A DNA stretch of 64,000 nucleotides from Moritella sp. JT01 (GCF_001574435.1 NZ_LOCN01000001.1:200774-264773), one strand, 5' to 3'. Positions 48,633 to 57,509 are shown, counted from the stretch's first letter. The notes: generated by a model not told the origin, from the sequence alone. A program made the numbers and translations.

Positions 48633-49790
48633 ATGCCATTGTTTAAAGTACTCGCAATTAGCCTATTAATGGCAAGCAGTTATTTTTTTGCTGCTGACAT
48701 GTACGCCCCGAGTCTACCGTATATGGCTAACGCGCTAAACGTCTCAAGTGGCACGGTACAGCAGACTGTCAGCATTTTCTTTATTTTCGTGGCTATAAGC
48801 CAGCTGTGTTGCGGCCCCTTATCGGAACGTTTCGGACGCCGTCCTATCGCGATAATAGGTAGTCTGGTATTCGCACTCGGTTCGCTCATTTGCACCAGTA
48901 GTCAGGATATTAATGTACTTATTTTAGGCCGCTTAGTGCAGGGCATTGGTGTTGGCGCTCTGTACCTATTGTGTCGAACAATTTTGCAGGACTCTTTTTC
49001 TAAGATGCAGCTCGTCGGCATCATGTCTTGGTTCGGTATTTTATTTTTAACCTTGCCGGGACTAACGCCAGCGCTCGGTGGCATATTACAAACGCATTTT
49101 GGTTGGCAAGCTAGTTTTTGGTTTATGTTCGGCTTAGCGATAATAATATTTTTGGTCATTACGTTGTGTCTTGGTGAGACGCATCAGCAAAAGAATGTGC
49201 ATGCAGTGAGATTGTCTAATATTGCGCAAGACTACTGGATGATCGCATCCAACAGTAAGTTCTTGCGTTATTTGTTGCTGATGATTGTCTCAAACGGTGG
49301 CGTTATTGTATTCTATCTGATGGGCGCCTTTATATCGCAAGAAAACTATTCGATTGCCCCGCACGCGTTTGGTTTAACCTCACTACTATTGATAGGTAGC
49401 ACGATCTTTGCACGGCTCGTGTTTAACAGCCTACTCAAACAGCGCTTTAGCGAAAAGCAATTGCTGCTTTCTGCTAGCATCATCATGGTTATTGGTAGTT
49501 GTGGTTTATTGGCCAATATTACTTATGCTCACTTTAGCCTAATGATACTTAGCGTCGCTGTTTATTGTTTTGGTGCCGGTCTTATCACCAGTATCGCAGC
49601 GGTCAATGCCCTGTACTTATTCCCTGAACACAAGGGACAAACAGGCGCTATCTTCGGCTCGCTGCAAATGGCAGGAATGTTCTTGTTAACGTTATTGGTC
49701 AGTCACATCGCTAATACGGAACTTGTTATGGCGGTTGTGTTCGTCATGATGGCCACACTTAGCCTTGCTACCCAGTGGCGGAAAGGCTAA
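48633..49790 (+). CDS. MFS efflux transporter, Bcr/CflA family (second copy)
   Basis: The 385-residue, 12-segment protein has 'SYFFAADMYAPSLPYMA' and 'GPLSERFGRRPIAIIGSLV', the Bcr/CflA signatures. It exports drugs or metabolites by proton antiport. AGGA precedes the ATG. It forms an AraC-pump pair with the preceding regulator. Similarity to the pump at 964 is at family level only. The reading frame continues past its TAA into an AraC-like relic. Confidence 0.87.
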   Translation: MPLFKVLAISLLMASSYFFAADMYAPSLPYMANALNVSSGTVQQTVSIFFIFVAISQLCCGPLSERFGRRPIAIIGSLVFALGSLICTSSQDINVLILGRLVQGIGVGALYLLCRTILQDSFSKMQLVGIMSWFGILFLTLPGLTPALGGILQTHFGWQASFWFMFGLAIIIFLVITLCLGETHQQKNVHAVRLSNIAQDYWMIASNSKFLRYLLLMIVSNGGVIVFYLMGAFISQENYSIAPHAFGLTSLLLIGSTIFARLVFNSLLKQRFSEKQLLLSASIIMVIGSCGLLANITYAHFSLMILSVAVYCFGAGLITSIAAVNALYLFPEHKGQTGAIFGSLQMAGMFLLTLLVSHIANTELVMAVVFVMMATLSLATQWRKG

Positions 49791-49870
49791 GTGCTAGAGG
49801 GATTTGTTGAGACTTGTGTACAAGGCATGCCGCACATAGCGGTTGCCTTGGAACTGGTTTCGACAGCTCT
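49791..49870 (+). pseudogene. Relic of an AraC-type HTH domain
   Basis: Right after the efflux gene stop, codons 49791-49862 read VLEGFVETCVQGMPHIAVALE, which aligns without gaps to VMEKALQLNRQGIPHTEVALE in the AraC protein at 47812 (DNA about 48403-48465). By eye 13 of 31 residues match over the longer alignment, and the DNA 'CAAGGCAT.CCGCACA' is shared. Beyond LEL the DNA aligns better with single-base gaps, implying frameshift decay. There is no start codon, so this is a remnant, not a gene. Confidence 0.6.
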
Positions 49871-49874
49871 GTCG

Positions 49875-50657
49875 TTACATCAAAATAAACTTATAGCCTA
49901 ATGATGCCATCAGTAACATCAGCGATACTGATAGTGTTTTACGTACAAAGCCGGGACCAAATTTCATTGCAGATGCGCTACCTAGGTGATTACCAATTAG
50001 ATTCATCATGGCTAAAGGGATCGCCAACATATAAAGTAATTTACCTGCCAGCATAAACGCAATCAGTGCGCCGATATTTGACGAAAAGTTGAATAACTTC
50101 GACGTTGCAGAAGCCGACACTAAATCAAACTTTAATAAGTAGTGTAAAACTAATATCAAGAAACTACCTGTACCTGGGCCAAAGAATCCATCATAAAAGC
50201 CAATGATAAATACAGCCAATGGCACACCAAAATAAATGATCTTCGTGTTGATCTTTTGATCGCTTTGGTGATTTTCTTGCTTTGGAATGAAAGATATCGC
50301 GATACCGATGGGCAACATACCGAGAATTATTTTACCGACTGTATCAGGATCAAAGTATAAGATCGCTTCGGCACCCACGTAAGCACCAACTAGACCAGCG
50401 GGGATCCCGGATGCCACCGCGGTCCAAATGACCTTTTTGTTTTTGACGAAATTACGGATCGCTGCAATGGTGCCCAGTGTGCTGACTATCTTCTCCTGCC
50501 CCAACGCGACCTGTGGTGGTAGCCCAGCTAAGATGAACGAAGGCACCAGTATCAAGCCGCCTCCGCCAGCAATACTGTCAATAAAGCCTGCTGCGAAAGC
50601 CGATGCCATTAACGCGATTAGTATCCATACCGTGATATCTGAACCAAAAAATTCCAT
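49875..50657 (-). CDS. TSUP (TauE/SafE) family anion transporter
   Basis: The 260-residue membrane protein has about eight segments and the family start 'AGFIDSIAGGGGLILVPSF', with the half repeat 'IGFYDGFFGPGTGSFLIL'. TSUP proteins export sulfite, sulfoacetate or other organosulfur anions. AGGAGA precedes the ATG. It follows the 3-hydroxyisobutyrate-dehydrogenase-like gene by 26 bases in an apparent operon, so the two probably handle one substrate. Confidence 0.88.
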   Translation of the reverse strand: MEFFGSDITVWILIALMASAFAAGFIDSIAGGGGLILVPSFILAGLPPQVALGQEKIVSTLGTIAAIRNFVKNKKVIWTAVASGIPAGLVGAYVGAEAILYFDPDTVGKIILGMLPIGIAISFIPKQENHQSDQKINTKIIYFGVPLAVFIIGFYDGFFGPGTGSFLILVLHYLLKFDLVSASATSKLFNFSSNIGALIAFMLAGKLLYMLAIPLAMMNLIGNHLGSASAMKFGPGFVRKTLSVSLMLLMASLGYKFILM

Positions 50658-50683
50658 TTTAATATTCTCCTACGTTGCTATCC

Positions 50684-51565
50684 TTAGGCTGATTTTATCG
50701 CGTTCGCTTTGATGAGCGCTGATGTGTCCATATTCCCCAGTCCGTGCTGCTGTAATATCTGGTAATCACTATCGACTTGACTCGTCAATGGTAATTGCAG
50801 TTGATAGCGTGCCGCTTCTTCCAAACAGATCCCGAGATCTTTTCTCATTAGATCTATCGCAAAGCCAAAATCAAATTGATCGTTTGCCATCGTTTCTGCT
50901 CGGTTCTCCATCTGCCATGATCCCGCTGCGCCATGCTTAAGTGTCTCTACTACGAGTGCCACATCTAATGATGCCTTTTCTGCTAACGTTAAAGCTTCAC
51001 TTAAACCTTGTAAAATCCCTGCGATACATATTTGATTGACCATTTTACAACGCTGACCTTGGCCGTGGCTGCCCAGCAACGTTACCTGTTTCGCATAAGC
51101 GCTAAGCACTGGTTGAAGTGTCGTGAAGGTCTCAGCGTTACCACCACACATGACGGTTAACGTGCCATTTTCGGCACCTGCTTGCCCTCCTGAAACGGGT
51201 GCATCTATAAATTCAACTTCATGGTTTTCACATGCTGCGGCTAATTCTATGGCAAGATGTGCTGATGTCGTTGTGTGATCCACTAAGATCGCGCCCGGTT
51301 TTAGGCTGGCTAATACGCCTGATTCACCGTATACCACGCTGCGTACATCGTCGTCGTTACCAACGCAAATGAACACGATATCTGCACTTTCAGCGGCTTC
51401 TTTAGGGGACAAGGCTAATTCTCCTTGGTAGTCTTTTACCCACTGTATGGCTTTTTCTGTTGTACGATTAAATACCTTGGTTTGGTATCCAGCACGTTTT
51501 AAATAACCCGCCATTGGGTATCCCATGACCCCAAGGCCTACAAACGCAACGTTTAAATAATTCAT
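50684..51565 (-). CDS. NAD(P)-dependent beta-hydroxyacid dehydrogenase (3-hydroxyisobutyrate / tartronate semialdehyde reductase type)
   Basis: The 293-residue enzyme has an N-terminal Rossmann fold 'GLGVMGYPMAGYL', the substrate loop 'IDAPVSGGQAGAENGTL', and the catalytic Lys/Asn in 'CKMVNQICIAG'. It reduces or oxidises short beta-hydroxy acids such as 3-hydroxyisobutyrate, tartronate semialdehyde or a sulfonated analogue. GGAGTG precedes the ATG. It is divergent from the MocR regulator at 51781 and followed by the TSUP exporter gene. Confidence 0.88.
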   Translation of the reverse strand: MNYLNVAFVGLGVMGYPMAGYLKRAGYQTKVFNRTTEKAIQWVKDYQGELALSPKEAAESADIVFICVGNDDDVRSVVYGESGVLASLKPGAILVDHTTTSAHLAIELAAACENHEVEFIDAPVSGGQAGAENGTLTVMCGGNAETFTTLQPVLSAYAKQVTLLGSHGQGQRCKMVNQICIAGILQGLSEALTLAEKASLDVALVVETLKHGAAGSWQMENRAETMANDQFDFGFAIDLMRKDLGICLEEAARYQLQLPLTSQVDSDYQILQQHGLGNMDTSALIKANAIKSA

Positions 51566-51586
51566 GTTTTACACTCCAATCAGTAA

Positions 51587-51598
51587 TGACATATGTCA
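51587..51598. promoter_or_regulatory. 12-bp palindrome upstream of the dehydrogenase gene
   Basis: TGACATATGTCA is a perfect palindrome 22 bases before the dehydrogenase start, in the region shared with the MocR gene. A second looser repeat AATTGT-TTTGT-ACAATT lies near 51640. Both are operator candidates. Confidence 0.4.
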
Positions 51599-51691
51599 AT
51601 TTATGTTTGTAATCTATTGTATTACCTAGTGGTAAGTCAATTGTTTTGTACAATTAATTAACAAACATAATTATATGAATAGGAAAATGTT

Positions 51692-51781
51692 ATGGATCTA
51701 GCGCTGTATGTTTTATTTCAGCAAGGTAAACTAGGGTTTATCAACGTTATGTTTTTGCAGTGTTCATTAGAGGTAAGTTAA
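51692..51781 (+). CDS. Possible leader peptide overlapping the MocR start
   Basis: An ATG at 51692 opens a 29-residue frame (start MDLALYVLFQQGKLG) that ends in TAA at 51779-51781, overlapping the regulator ATG by one base (TAATG). AGGAAA lies about seven bases upstream. If translated it would couple to the regulator, but the sequence has no known relative I recognise. Confidence 0.3.
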   Translation: MDLALYVLFQQGKLGFINVMFLQCSLEVS

Positions 51782-53127
51782 TGAGTGATATTAAGTTTCG
51801 ACAAATCGCCGAAACAATTGAAACTAGAATTAATACTGGTGTATATCAACCTAATACTAAACTACCGCCGCACCGGGTGTTAGCCAATGAGCTTGAGACC
51901 ACGCCGACAACTGTGTCCAAGGCCTATAAATTATTGGTTGAGAAAAACAAGGTTGAATCCTTTGTTGGCCGTGGCACGTTTGTTTGCGGTAATTCTGAAT
52001 TGGAAACAGTGATCCAAGCCTCTGACGATGATGCAGATTATAACTTCTCAATTTTACAGCCCTGCCTAAAATATAATGTTTTACCTTTACAGGCTGCATT
52101 TCAACAAACGTATGCGGCATTGCCGAGTGAGCTATTGGGTTATATTGAACACTCAGGGCATTTATCTCACCGAGAAGCGGGAGTTAAATGGGCGGCTGAA
52201 TTTGGTTTATCCGTTTCTGATCCTGACGAAATACTACTTGCCAGTGGCGCGCAGAATGCACTGGAAATACTGATCCAGACCTATACTAATCCAGGTGATT
52301 GCATTGCCGTTGAAGCATTTACTTATCCTGGTATTCTTTCTATAGCCAATTTATTGGGTCGCCGCGTTGTTGACGTTGCAATGGATAATGAAGGGATGTG
52401 CCCGACTGCACTTAAAGACGCTATTCTTAACGATAAGCCGAAATTGGTTGTCATTGTACCGTCACACCAAAACCCAACGGGTGTGACTATGCCGCAAGCG
52501 CGTAGAGAAACCATTGCTAAAGTGATCGAAGAAGGGAATATCTGGTTATTAGAAGATGATATTTATGGCTTCTTAAACCCAATGACGATCCCGGCAATCA
52601 CAAACTATATACCCGAAAAAAGTTTTCATATTACCAGTCTGTCGAAAGCGATTAGCCCTGCGTTACGTTGTGCATTTATTAAAGCGCCTAAAAGTGAGAT
52701 TCGTAAAATAGGCGCATGCATCCGTACTTCTATCTGGCTGGCGTCACCACTTAATTTTGCTGTGGCAGCACAATTAATTAACTCTGGTGAGGCTTTTATT
52801 ATGGCGCATCAACAAAAATTACTGGCCGCGCAGCGACAACAGTTTGTGACAGATAAATTGGGGTTTTTATCTTGCTCTAGCCAGCCGACAAGTTACCATA
52901 TTTGGGTGGCATTACCGGAACATTGGCGACAAGAGCATTTTGTGATGGAAGCTAAAAACCAAAAATTACTGGTGAGTAGTGGTGGTTACTTCTCGCAACA
53001 GAGTGATAAAAGCAATCATATTCGCTTATCTTTAATGGCGATAGATGACGAACAACGCTTTCAGCAAGGTGTTGTATCTCTAGCTAATTTACTCCAAGAT
53101 GGGCAGGGTTCACACTTCCTGTTTTAA
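51781..53127 (+). CDS. MocR-type regulator (GntR HTH fused to aminotransferase domain)
   Basis: The 448-residue protein has an N-terminal GntR winged HTH ('NTKLPPHRVLANELETTPTT' region) and a type I aminotransferase-like domain. The PLP lysine lies in 'FHITSLSKAISPALRCAF'. MocR regulators bind PLP and control adjacent, often divergent, genes such as GABA or taurine catabolism. The ATG at 51781 with GAGGTAAG upstream is preferred. It probably controls the divergent dehydrogenase-TSUP pair. Confidence 0.87.
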   Translation: MSDIKFRQIAETIETRINTGVYQPNTKLPPHRVLANELETTPTTVSKAYKLLVEKNKVESFVGRGTFVCGNSELETVIQASDDDADYNFSILQPCLKYNVLPLQAAFQQTYAALPSELLGYIEHSGHLSHREAGVKWAAEFGLSVSDPDEILLASGAQNALEILIQTYTNPGDCIAVEAFTYPGILSIANLLGRRVVDVAMDNEGMCPTALKDAILNDKPKLVVIVPSHQNPTGVTMPQARRETIAKVIEEGNIWLLEDDIYGFLNPMTIPAITNYIPEKSFHITSLSKAISPALRCAFIKAPKSEIRKIGACIRTSIWLASPLNFAVAAQLINSGEAFIMAHQQKLLAAQRQQFVTDKLGFLSCSSQPTSYHIWVALPEHWRQEHFVMEAKNQKLLVSSGGYFSQQSDKSNHIRLSLMAIDDEQRFQQGVVSLANLLQDGQGSHFLF

Positions 53128-53184
53128 TTATTTTAACTGTTCATGATGTAGACCCATAATAGGACATTAGGCTAAGGAGAGTTT

Positions 53185-53823
53185 ATGTTGAAAAATACGA
53201 TTACGGGTATACTTATTTTAAGTTGTTCTGGCTGTGTTTTGTTAGCCAAAAAAGATCCGACACCACCAGAGATAGATCCGGCGGATGCAGACGTTCCGGT
53301 ATTACTATTACCGCCAACAGCAACGCCGACCTCGGCAGCGGAATGTGCAGGTGATATGGAATTACCTGTAGAGTTTAGCCGTAAGTTCACAGCTGTATCT
53401 GATCCTGAATTATTAGCGCAATCTATTGGTGAACCTGAAGAAGGCAGACTCTGTCAGGGGCAAGTATATGTTGCTAAAAAGAACTCCAAAATTTTACTGT
53501 TTCGAGCTTGGAATGGCACTAATCCAACGAGTAAACTCGGTGAGTGGTGGGCATTAAAGAGTCCACGTGGACAAATATCGCAATACCGCAGTGATTATCA
53601 AATATGTTATCAATGGTCGCCGTTAGATAAACTCACCTTGTGCAGTTTAAAAGCAGGAGCGAAAGTAGTGATTGGCACTGGCCAAAGTGCGACTTGCTCA
53701 GATTATCTTGAATATCCAAGCTCAGGGAAGAAGCAGGTATATCTGGCCAATGCAGACGTGGATCTAGTTGATTGCACTAGCTACAACGCTGAATTTAACT
53801 GGACGCCCATTATTAATAATTAA
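53185..53823 (+). CDS. Putative lipoprotein of unknown function
   Basis: The 212-residue protein has a short signal with 'LSCSGC', a plausible lipobox, so the mature protein would begin at Cys17. The mature part is beta-rich with eight or more further cysteines, suggesting disulfides in the periplasm or at the outer membrane. A Pro/Asp-rich linker (about 24-50) follows. AAGGAGAG precedes the ATG. The next gene, 36 bases on, encodes a secreted metallopeptidase-like protein, and the two may be cotranscribed. Confidence 0.65.
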   Translation: MLKNTITGILILSCSGCVLLAKKDPTPPEIDPADADVPVLLLPPTATPTSAAECAGDMELPVEFSRKFTAVSDPELLAQSIGEPEEGRLCQGQVYVAKKNSKILLFRAWNGTNPTSKLGEWWALKSPRGQISQYRSDYQICYQWSPLDKLTLCSLKAGAKVVIGTGQSATCSDYLEYPSSGKKQVYLANADVDLVDCTSYNAEFNWTPIINN

Positions 53824-53858
53824 TGTGTCCTTAGTCATAAACGATAGGTAGGAAAGGA

Positions 53859-54668
53859 ATGAGATATGATCAACGCAGGTGGTTATTCACCGTAATTTTC
53901 TTTTTCTCTAGTATGAGTATCGCTGCTGATAATGTCATTGTGCGTTATCTTCCGACGAATGATATTACGTTACAGCCTATCGCTAAAAAATTGCAGTCAG
54001 ACAGCAGTATTCAAGATGCAATTACCTTGATGAATGAAGAATTTATTTTTCTTCAACCGTTAACTATCGTCTTTGGTGCTAATGATGGCCCGTTATATGA
54101 TCCTACCCGTAATGACATTCTAATTCCTTATACTTTTCTAGACGAAGTCGAGCAGCGCTTTAACGCCGTTAATTACGCGGATGATAATCAAGGTAACGCT
54201 AATCCAGAAAATCTGGTTCAGGTGGTGATGGATGTGGTGATACATACGTTATTCCACGAACTTGCCCACGCTTTGATTGCGACGTATGAATTACCGATTG
54301 TGGGTAAAGAAGAAGATGCGGCAGATAATTTAGCCGCAGTATTGTCGATTGAATACTTTGAAAATGGGGCTGAAATAGCAATTAGCGCAGCCGATCTATT
54401 TTATCTTGAAGGCGATGAGATAACCGAATTTGAAGAGGCCGATTTTTGGGATGAACACAGCCTTGATTTACAGCGTTACTATGCCACCCTTTGCCATGTT
54501 TATGGCAGTGATGAAACTCAATACGCCTACTTGTTAGAAGAGACTGGATTTTCTGATGAACGCGCTGAACTGTGTATTGGTGATTATGAACGCATGACAA
54601 ATAACTGGCTAACACTCTTAGACGTTTATATGTCGCCTGAGGTTGATGCTACTACGCCAGCTAAATAA
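53859..54668 (+). CDS. Secreted DUF4344 putative metallopeptidase
   Basis: The 269-residue protein has a signal peptide (FTVIFFFSSMSIAA) and a zinc-type HExxH in 'LFHELAHALIATYELP' followed by 'GKEEDAADNLAAVLSIE'. This pattern, with the downstream Glu/Asp, is that of the DUF4344 putative metallopeptidases. The C-terminal half has two cysteines in 'LCHVYG' and 'ELCIGDYERM'. Substrate unknown. It ends 26 bases before the convergent yfbR. Confidence 0.78.
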   Translation: MRYDQRRWLFTVIFFFSSMSIAADNVIVRYLPTNDITLQPIAKKLQSDSSIQDAITLMNEEFIFLQPLTIVFGANDGPLYDPTRNDILIPYTFLDEVEQRFNAVNYADDNQGNANPENLVQVVMDVVIHTLFHELAHALIATYELPIVGKEEDAADNLAAVLSIEYFENGAEIAISAADLFYLEGDEITEFEEADFWDEHSLDLQRYYATLCHVYGSDETQYAYLLEETGFSDERAELCIGDYERMTNNWLTLLDVYMSPEVDATTPAK

Positions 54669-54694
54669 AATCAGGGTGTTTGTCGTACACCAGT

Positions 54695-55285
54695 TTAGTC
54701 CATATCATCAAAAGGCTGACCAATACTCGGTAAAAACACATCAAGGAAATACCGGATTTCATCTGTCATACGCTCGTCTAATGCTTTTTTACAGCGTAAT
54801 TTGGCTTTCTCAAATTCATGGTTACCACAGCTTTCCTCTTCAATACACTTCATATAAGCACAGAGAATATCTGCATCTTTGACTAATTTTTTATAAATAG
54901 GATCAAGATCAGGGGTTGATAATAGTGGTTTATACGCGTCACGTAATTTTGCTGGCAACATATCGAGTAAGGTTTTTTCAGCGGCCAATTCAATCTTGTT
55001 ATATTCACGAATAATGGCTTTATTATAATATTTCACCGGGGTGGGTAAATCACCGGTAAGCACTTCGGTGGTGTCGTGGAACAATGCCATTGACGCTGCT
55101 TTGTCAGGCTCATCGCTTTTACCGTAATAAGTATTCCCGATCAGCACAAGTGCATGGGCAACCATCGCAACCTGTAAACTGTGTTCGGCAATATTCTCAT
55201 TGGTGACATTACGCATCAGCGGCCAACGATAAATTAACTTCATGCGGGCAAGGTGGGCAAAAAAATGGCTCATGCTTTTCTCCAA
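54695..55285 (-). CDS. yfbR: 5'-deoxynucleotidase YfbR
   Basis: The 196-residue HD-domain phosphohydrolase dephosphorylates dNMPs. 'EHSLQVAMVAHAL' and 'LFHDTTEVLTGDLPTPVKYY' provide the metal-binding His and Asp residues, and 'KDADILCAYMKC' the later Asp. Length matches E. coli YfbR (199). In E. coli it follows alaA directly; here alaA lies about 4.8 kb upstream on the same strand. Confidence 0.92.
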   Translation of the reverse strand: MEKSMSHFFAHLARMKLIYRWPLMRNVTNENIAEHSLQVAMVAHALVLIGNTYYGKSDEPDKAASMALFHDTTEVLTGDLPTPVKYYNKAIIREYNKIELAAEKTLLDMLPAKLRDAYKPLLSTPDLDPIYKKLVKDADILCAYMKCIEEESCGNHEFEKAKLRCKKALDERMTDEIRYFLDVFLPSIGQPFDDMD

Positions 55286-55407
55286 ATCAAAAGTATCTAA
55301 TGACGATACAGGCTAAAACCGCGTAAGTCATCGGTTTCATTACTGTAGCACTTCTTTGCATACTCTCAAAATTTCAAATAGTTAGATTTCTCGCTTTGCA
55401 TTTAAAC

Positions 55408-55451
55408 TGTTATGTTATAACATAACAAAATATGAGTGTTATATTATAACA
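55408..55451 (+). promoter_or_regulatory. Two Zur-box-like palindromes
   Basis: The first, TGTTATGTTATAACATAACA (55408-55427), is a perfect 20-bp palindrome. The second, TGTTATATTATAACA (55437-55451), is a 15-bp palindrome matching the proteobacterial Zur core TGTTATAWTATAACA. They lie 18-61 bases before the GTG of the outer-membrane protein gene. Zur represses zinc uptake genes when zinc is ample. Confidence 0.75.
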
Positions 55452-55468
55452 ATAAAGGAAAAATAGTT

Positions 55469-56611
55469 GTGAAAAAGAAATTGGTTTCCCTCGCGATTGG
55501 TAGCATCTTGGTATCCCCTGCTTTTGCTAATACGTTATCAAATCCACAAATTGGCGTTGTACTCGATGGTTATTACCAAAATGGTGAGCGTAATAACTCT
55601 GAACGTGGCGAGGGGTTCGGACTTGGGCACACTGAAATTAGTATGTCCGCTAATATTGATGACAAGTTTCACGGTGTATTAACGACAGTGTTAGAGGGTC
55701 ATGGCGATGAAACCGAGCTTCTTTTAGAAGAGGCGTTTGTTGAAACCGTGGCAATGCCTTATGGTCTTAATATTCGAGCTGGACGATTCTTGTCAGACTT
55801 TGGTTATTTGAACAACCAGCATGTACACACGGACAGTTTTGTTGAGCGTCCAATCGCTTACCGTACTTTCTTAGGTTCTCATTATTATGATGATGGTTTG
55901 CGTGCAAACCTAGTACTACCAACGGATATGTATGTGAAATTGGGGATTGAGGCATTGAGTGGCAGTAAGATGTCTGCTGTGGAAGATGGTGCTGAAGTGG
56001 GTGTTTATACTACGACATTAAAACTGGGTGATGATTTTTCAGAATCGTCTAGCTGGCAGTTTGGTTTAAGTTATCTGCGTAATGACAACGGTAAAACCAA
56101 AAAATTGGAAGAGCATGACCACAGTGCGGATTCCGGTCATGATCACGACCACAGCCATGCATCAGCGGTGACGGGGTCAAATCTATACGGCGCTGACTTT
56201 GTGTGGAAATGGGCGCCCAATGGCAACTATAAATATCGTAACTTAACGCTATCAGCTGAATACATGTTGTTAGACGATATTCTGGATAGTAAATACAAAG
56301 GTGAAAAGAATGCACCAGATAATCTAGCCGCGTATTACGTATCGGGTGTATATCGTTTTACTCCTAGTTGGTCGACAGGTCTACGCTACGGTGAAGCTGA
56401 AAGCTATGACGGGCATGCACATGGCGATCATGTACATTTGACCTCTCTAAAAGACCGTGAGTTTGATGCGATGCTGGCGTGGAACTCTTCTCATTTTGGT
56501 ACCGTTCGTGCCCAATACTCACGTGTTGAAAACCAATCTAAAGAAACGGATAACGTATTTACACTGCAATATGTGATGACGTTTGGGGCGCACGGTGCAC
56601 ATGCGTTTTAA
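55469..56611 (+). CDS. Zinc-locus outer-membrane beta-barrel protein with His-rich loop
   Basis: The 380-residue protein has a signal peptide (KKLVSLAIGSILVSPAFA) and alternating beta strands with 'GVLDGYYQNGERNN' near the start and aromatic strand ends. A loop near residue 213-232 is His/Asp-rich ('EHDHSADSGHDHDHSHA') and a second lies at 'YDGHAHGDHVHL'. This fits an outer-membrane zinc-binding or uptake porin. The GTG start at 55469 with AAGGAA upstream is chosen over earlier codons. Its stop overlaps the next gene's ATG. Confidence 0.72.
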   Translation: MKKKLVSLAIGSILVSPAFANTLSNPQIGVVLDGYYQNGERNNSERGEGFGLGHTEISMSANIDDKFHGVLTTVLEGHGDETELLLEEAFVETVAMPYGLNIRAGRFLSDFGYLNNQHVHTDSFVERPIAYRTFLGSHYYDDGLRANLVLPTDMYVKLGIEALSGSKMSAVEDGAEVGVYTTTLKLGDDFSESSSWQFGLSYLRNDNGKTKKLEEHDHSADSGHDHDHSHASAVTGSNLYGADFVWKWAPNGNYKYRNLTLSAEYMLLDDILDSKYKGEKNAPDNLAAYYVSGVYRFTPSWSTGLRYGEAESYDGHAHGDHVHLTSLKDREFDAMLAWNSSHFGTVRAQYSRVENQSKETDNVFTLQYVMTFGAHGAHAF

Positions 56612-57506
56612 GAAAAGCACATTATTCGTGATCGTGAGTGCGGCAATGTTGTCTGCACCTGCACTCGCGTTGAATATCTTTGTCTGTGAGCCAGAGTGGA
56701 AAGCACTATTGGCTGCACATGCACCCAAAGCAACTATCTATTCTGCGACAACAGCACTGCAAGACCCACATTACGTACAAGCGAGGCCATCTTTGATTGC
56801 GAGGATGCGCCAAGCGGATATGGCCATGTGCTCTGGTGCTGAGTTGGAAATTGGTTGGTTGCCGATGTTGCAGGCGCGAAGCAGTAATCCGGCGGTGCAA
56901 AACAATAAGCAAAGTATGCTGTATGCGTCAGAGATTGTCAGCATGTTGGATACGCATCATCATGTTGACCGCAGTATGGGGGATATTCACGCCTATGGTA
57001 ATCCGCATGTGCAGTTTGCTGCCAACGATATGATCCGAATTTCTCGCGTGGTGAGCAAACGCTTGGAAAGTATAGATCCCGCTAATGCATTTAGTTACTT
57101 AGTCAATGGCGTGAAGTTCCGTGAGCATTGGCGACAAAAGTTAGTTGAATGGGAACTGCGAGCTGAACCGCTGCGAGGTATGCAAGTGGTGAGTTATCAC
57201 GAGACCTATCGTTATCTGTTTGACTGGTTGGGGATGGGGCAGGTTGCAGACCTTGAGCCTAAGCCGGGTATTTCACCGACGACTGCACATTTGCAATCGT
57301 TGACGAAGTTAGACCCAGCGTCGTTTGATGCGATTATTTACTCTTCTCATCAGAATCAACGTCCGGCTAATTGGCTGCATCAGCAAACACAAAAGCCAGT
57401 GATTCAATTACCACTCACGGTATCGGAAGGGCAAAGCCTTGACGAACTGTATGATGGCATATTGGATAACTTGCTCGATGTGCTTGTTGAATCAGCGAAG
57501 AATTAA
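56601..57506 (+). CDS. ZnuA-like metal ABC transporter substrate-binding protein
   Basis: The 301-residue cluster A-I binding protein has a signal peptide (STLFVIVSAAMLSAPALA) and metal-binding histidines in 'DPHYVQARPS', 'GNPHVQFAAND' and 'VVSYHETYRYLFDWLG'. It would bind zinc (or manganese) in the periplasm. I chose the ATG at 56601, which overlaps the barrel protein stop by 11 bases; an earlier in-frame codon at 56583 would lie deeper in that gene. It lies three bases before the permease gene. Confidence 0.82.
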   Translation: MRFKKSTLFVIVSAAMLSAPALALNIFVCEPEWKALLAAHAPKATIYSATTALQDPHYVQARPSLIARMRQADMAMCSGAELEIGWLPMLQARSSNPAVQNNKQSMLYASEIVSMLDTHHHVDRSMGDIHAYGNPHVQFAANDMIRISRVVSKRLESIDPANAFSYLVNGVKFREHWRQKLVEWELRAEPLRGMQVVSYHETYRYLFDWLGMGQVADLEPKPGISPTTAHLQSLTKLDPASFDAIIYSSHQNQRPANWLHQQTQKPVIQLPLTVSEGQSLDELYDGILDNLLDVLVESAKN

Positions 57507-57509
57507 CCT

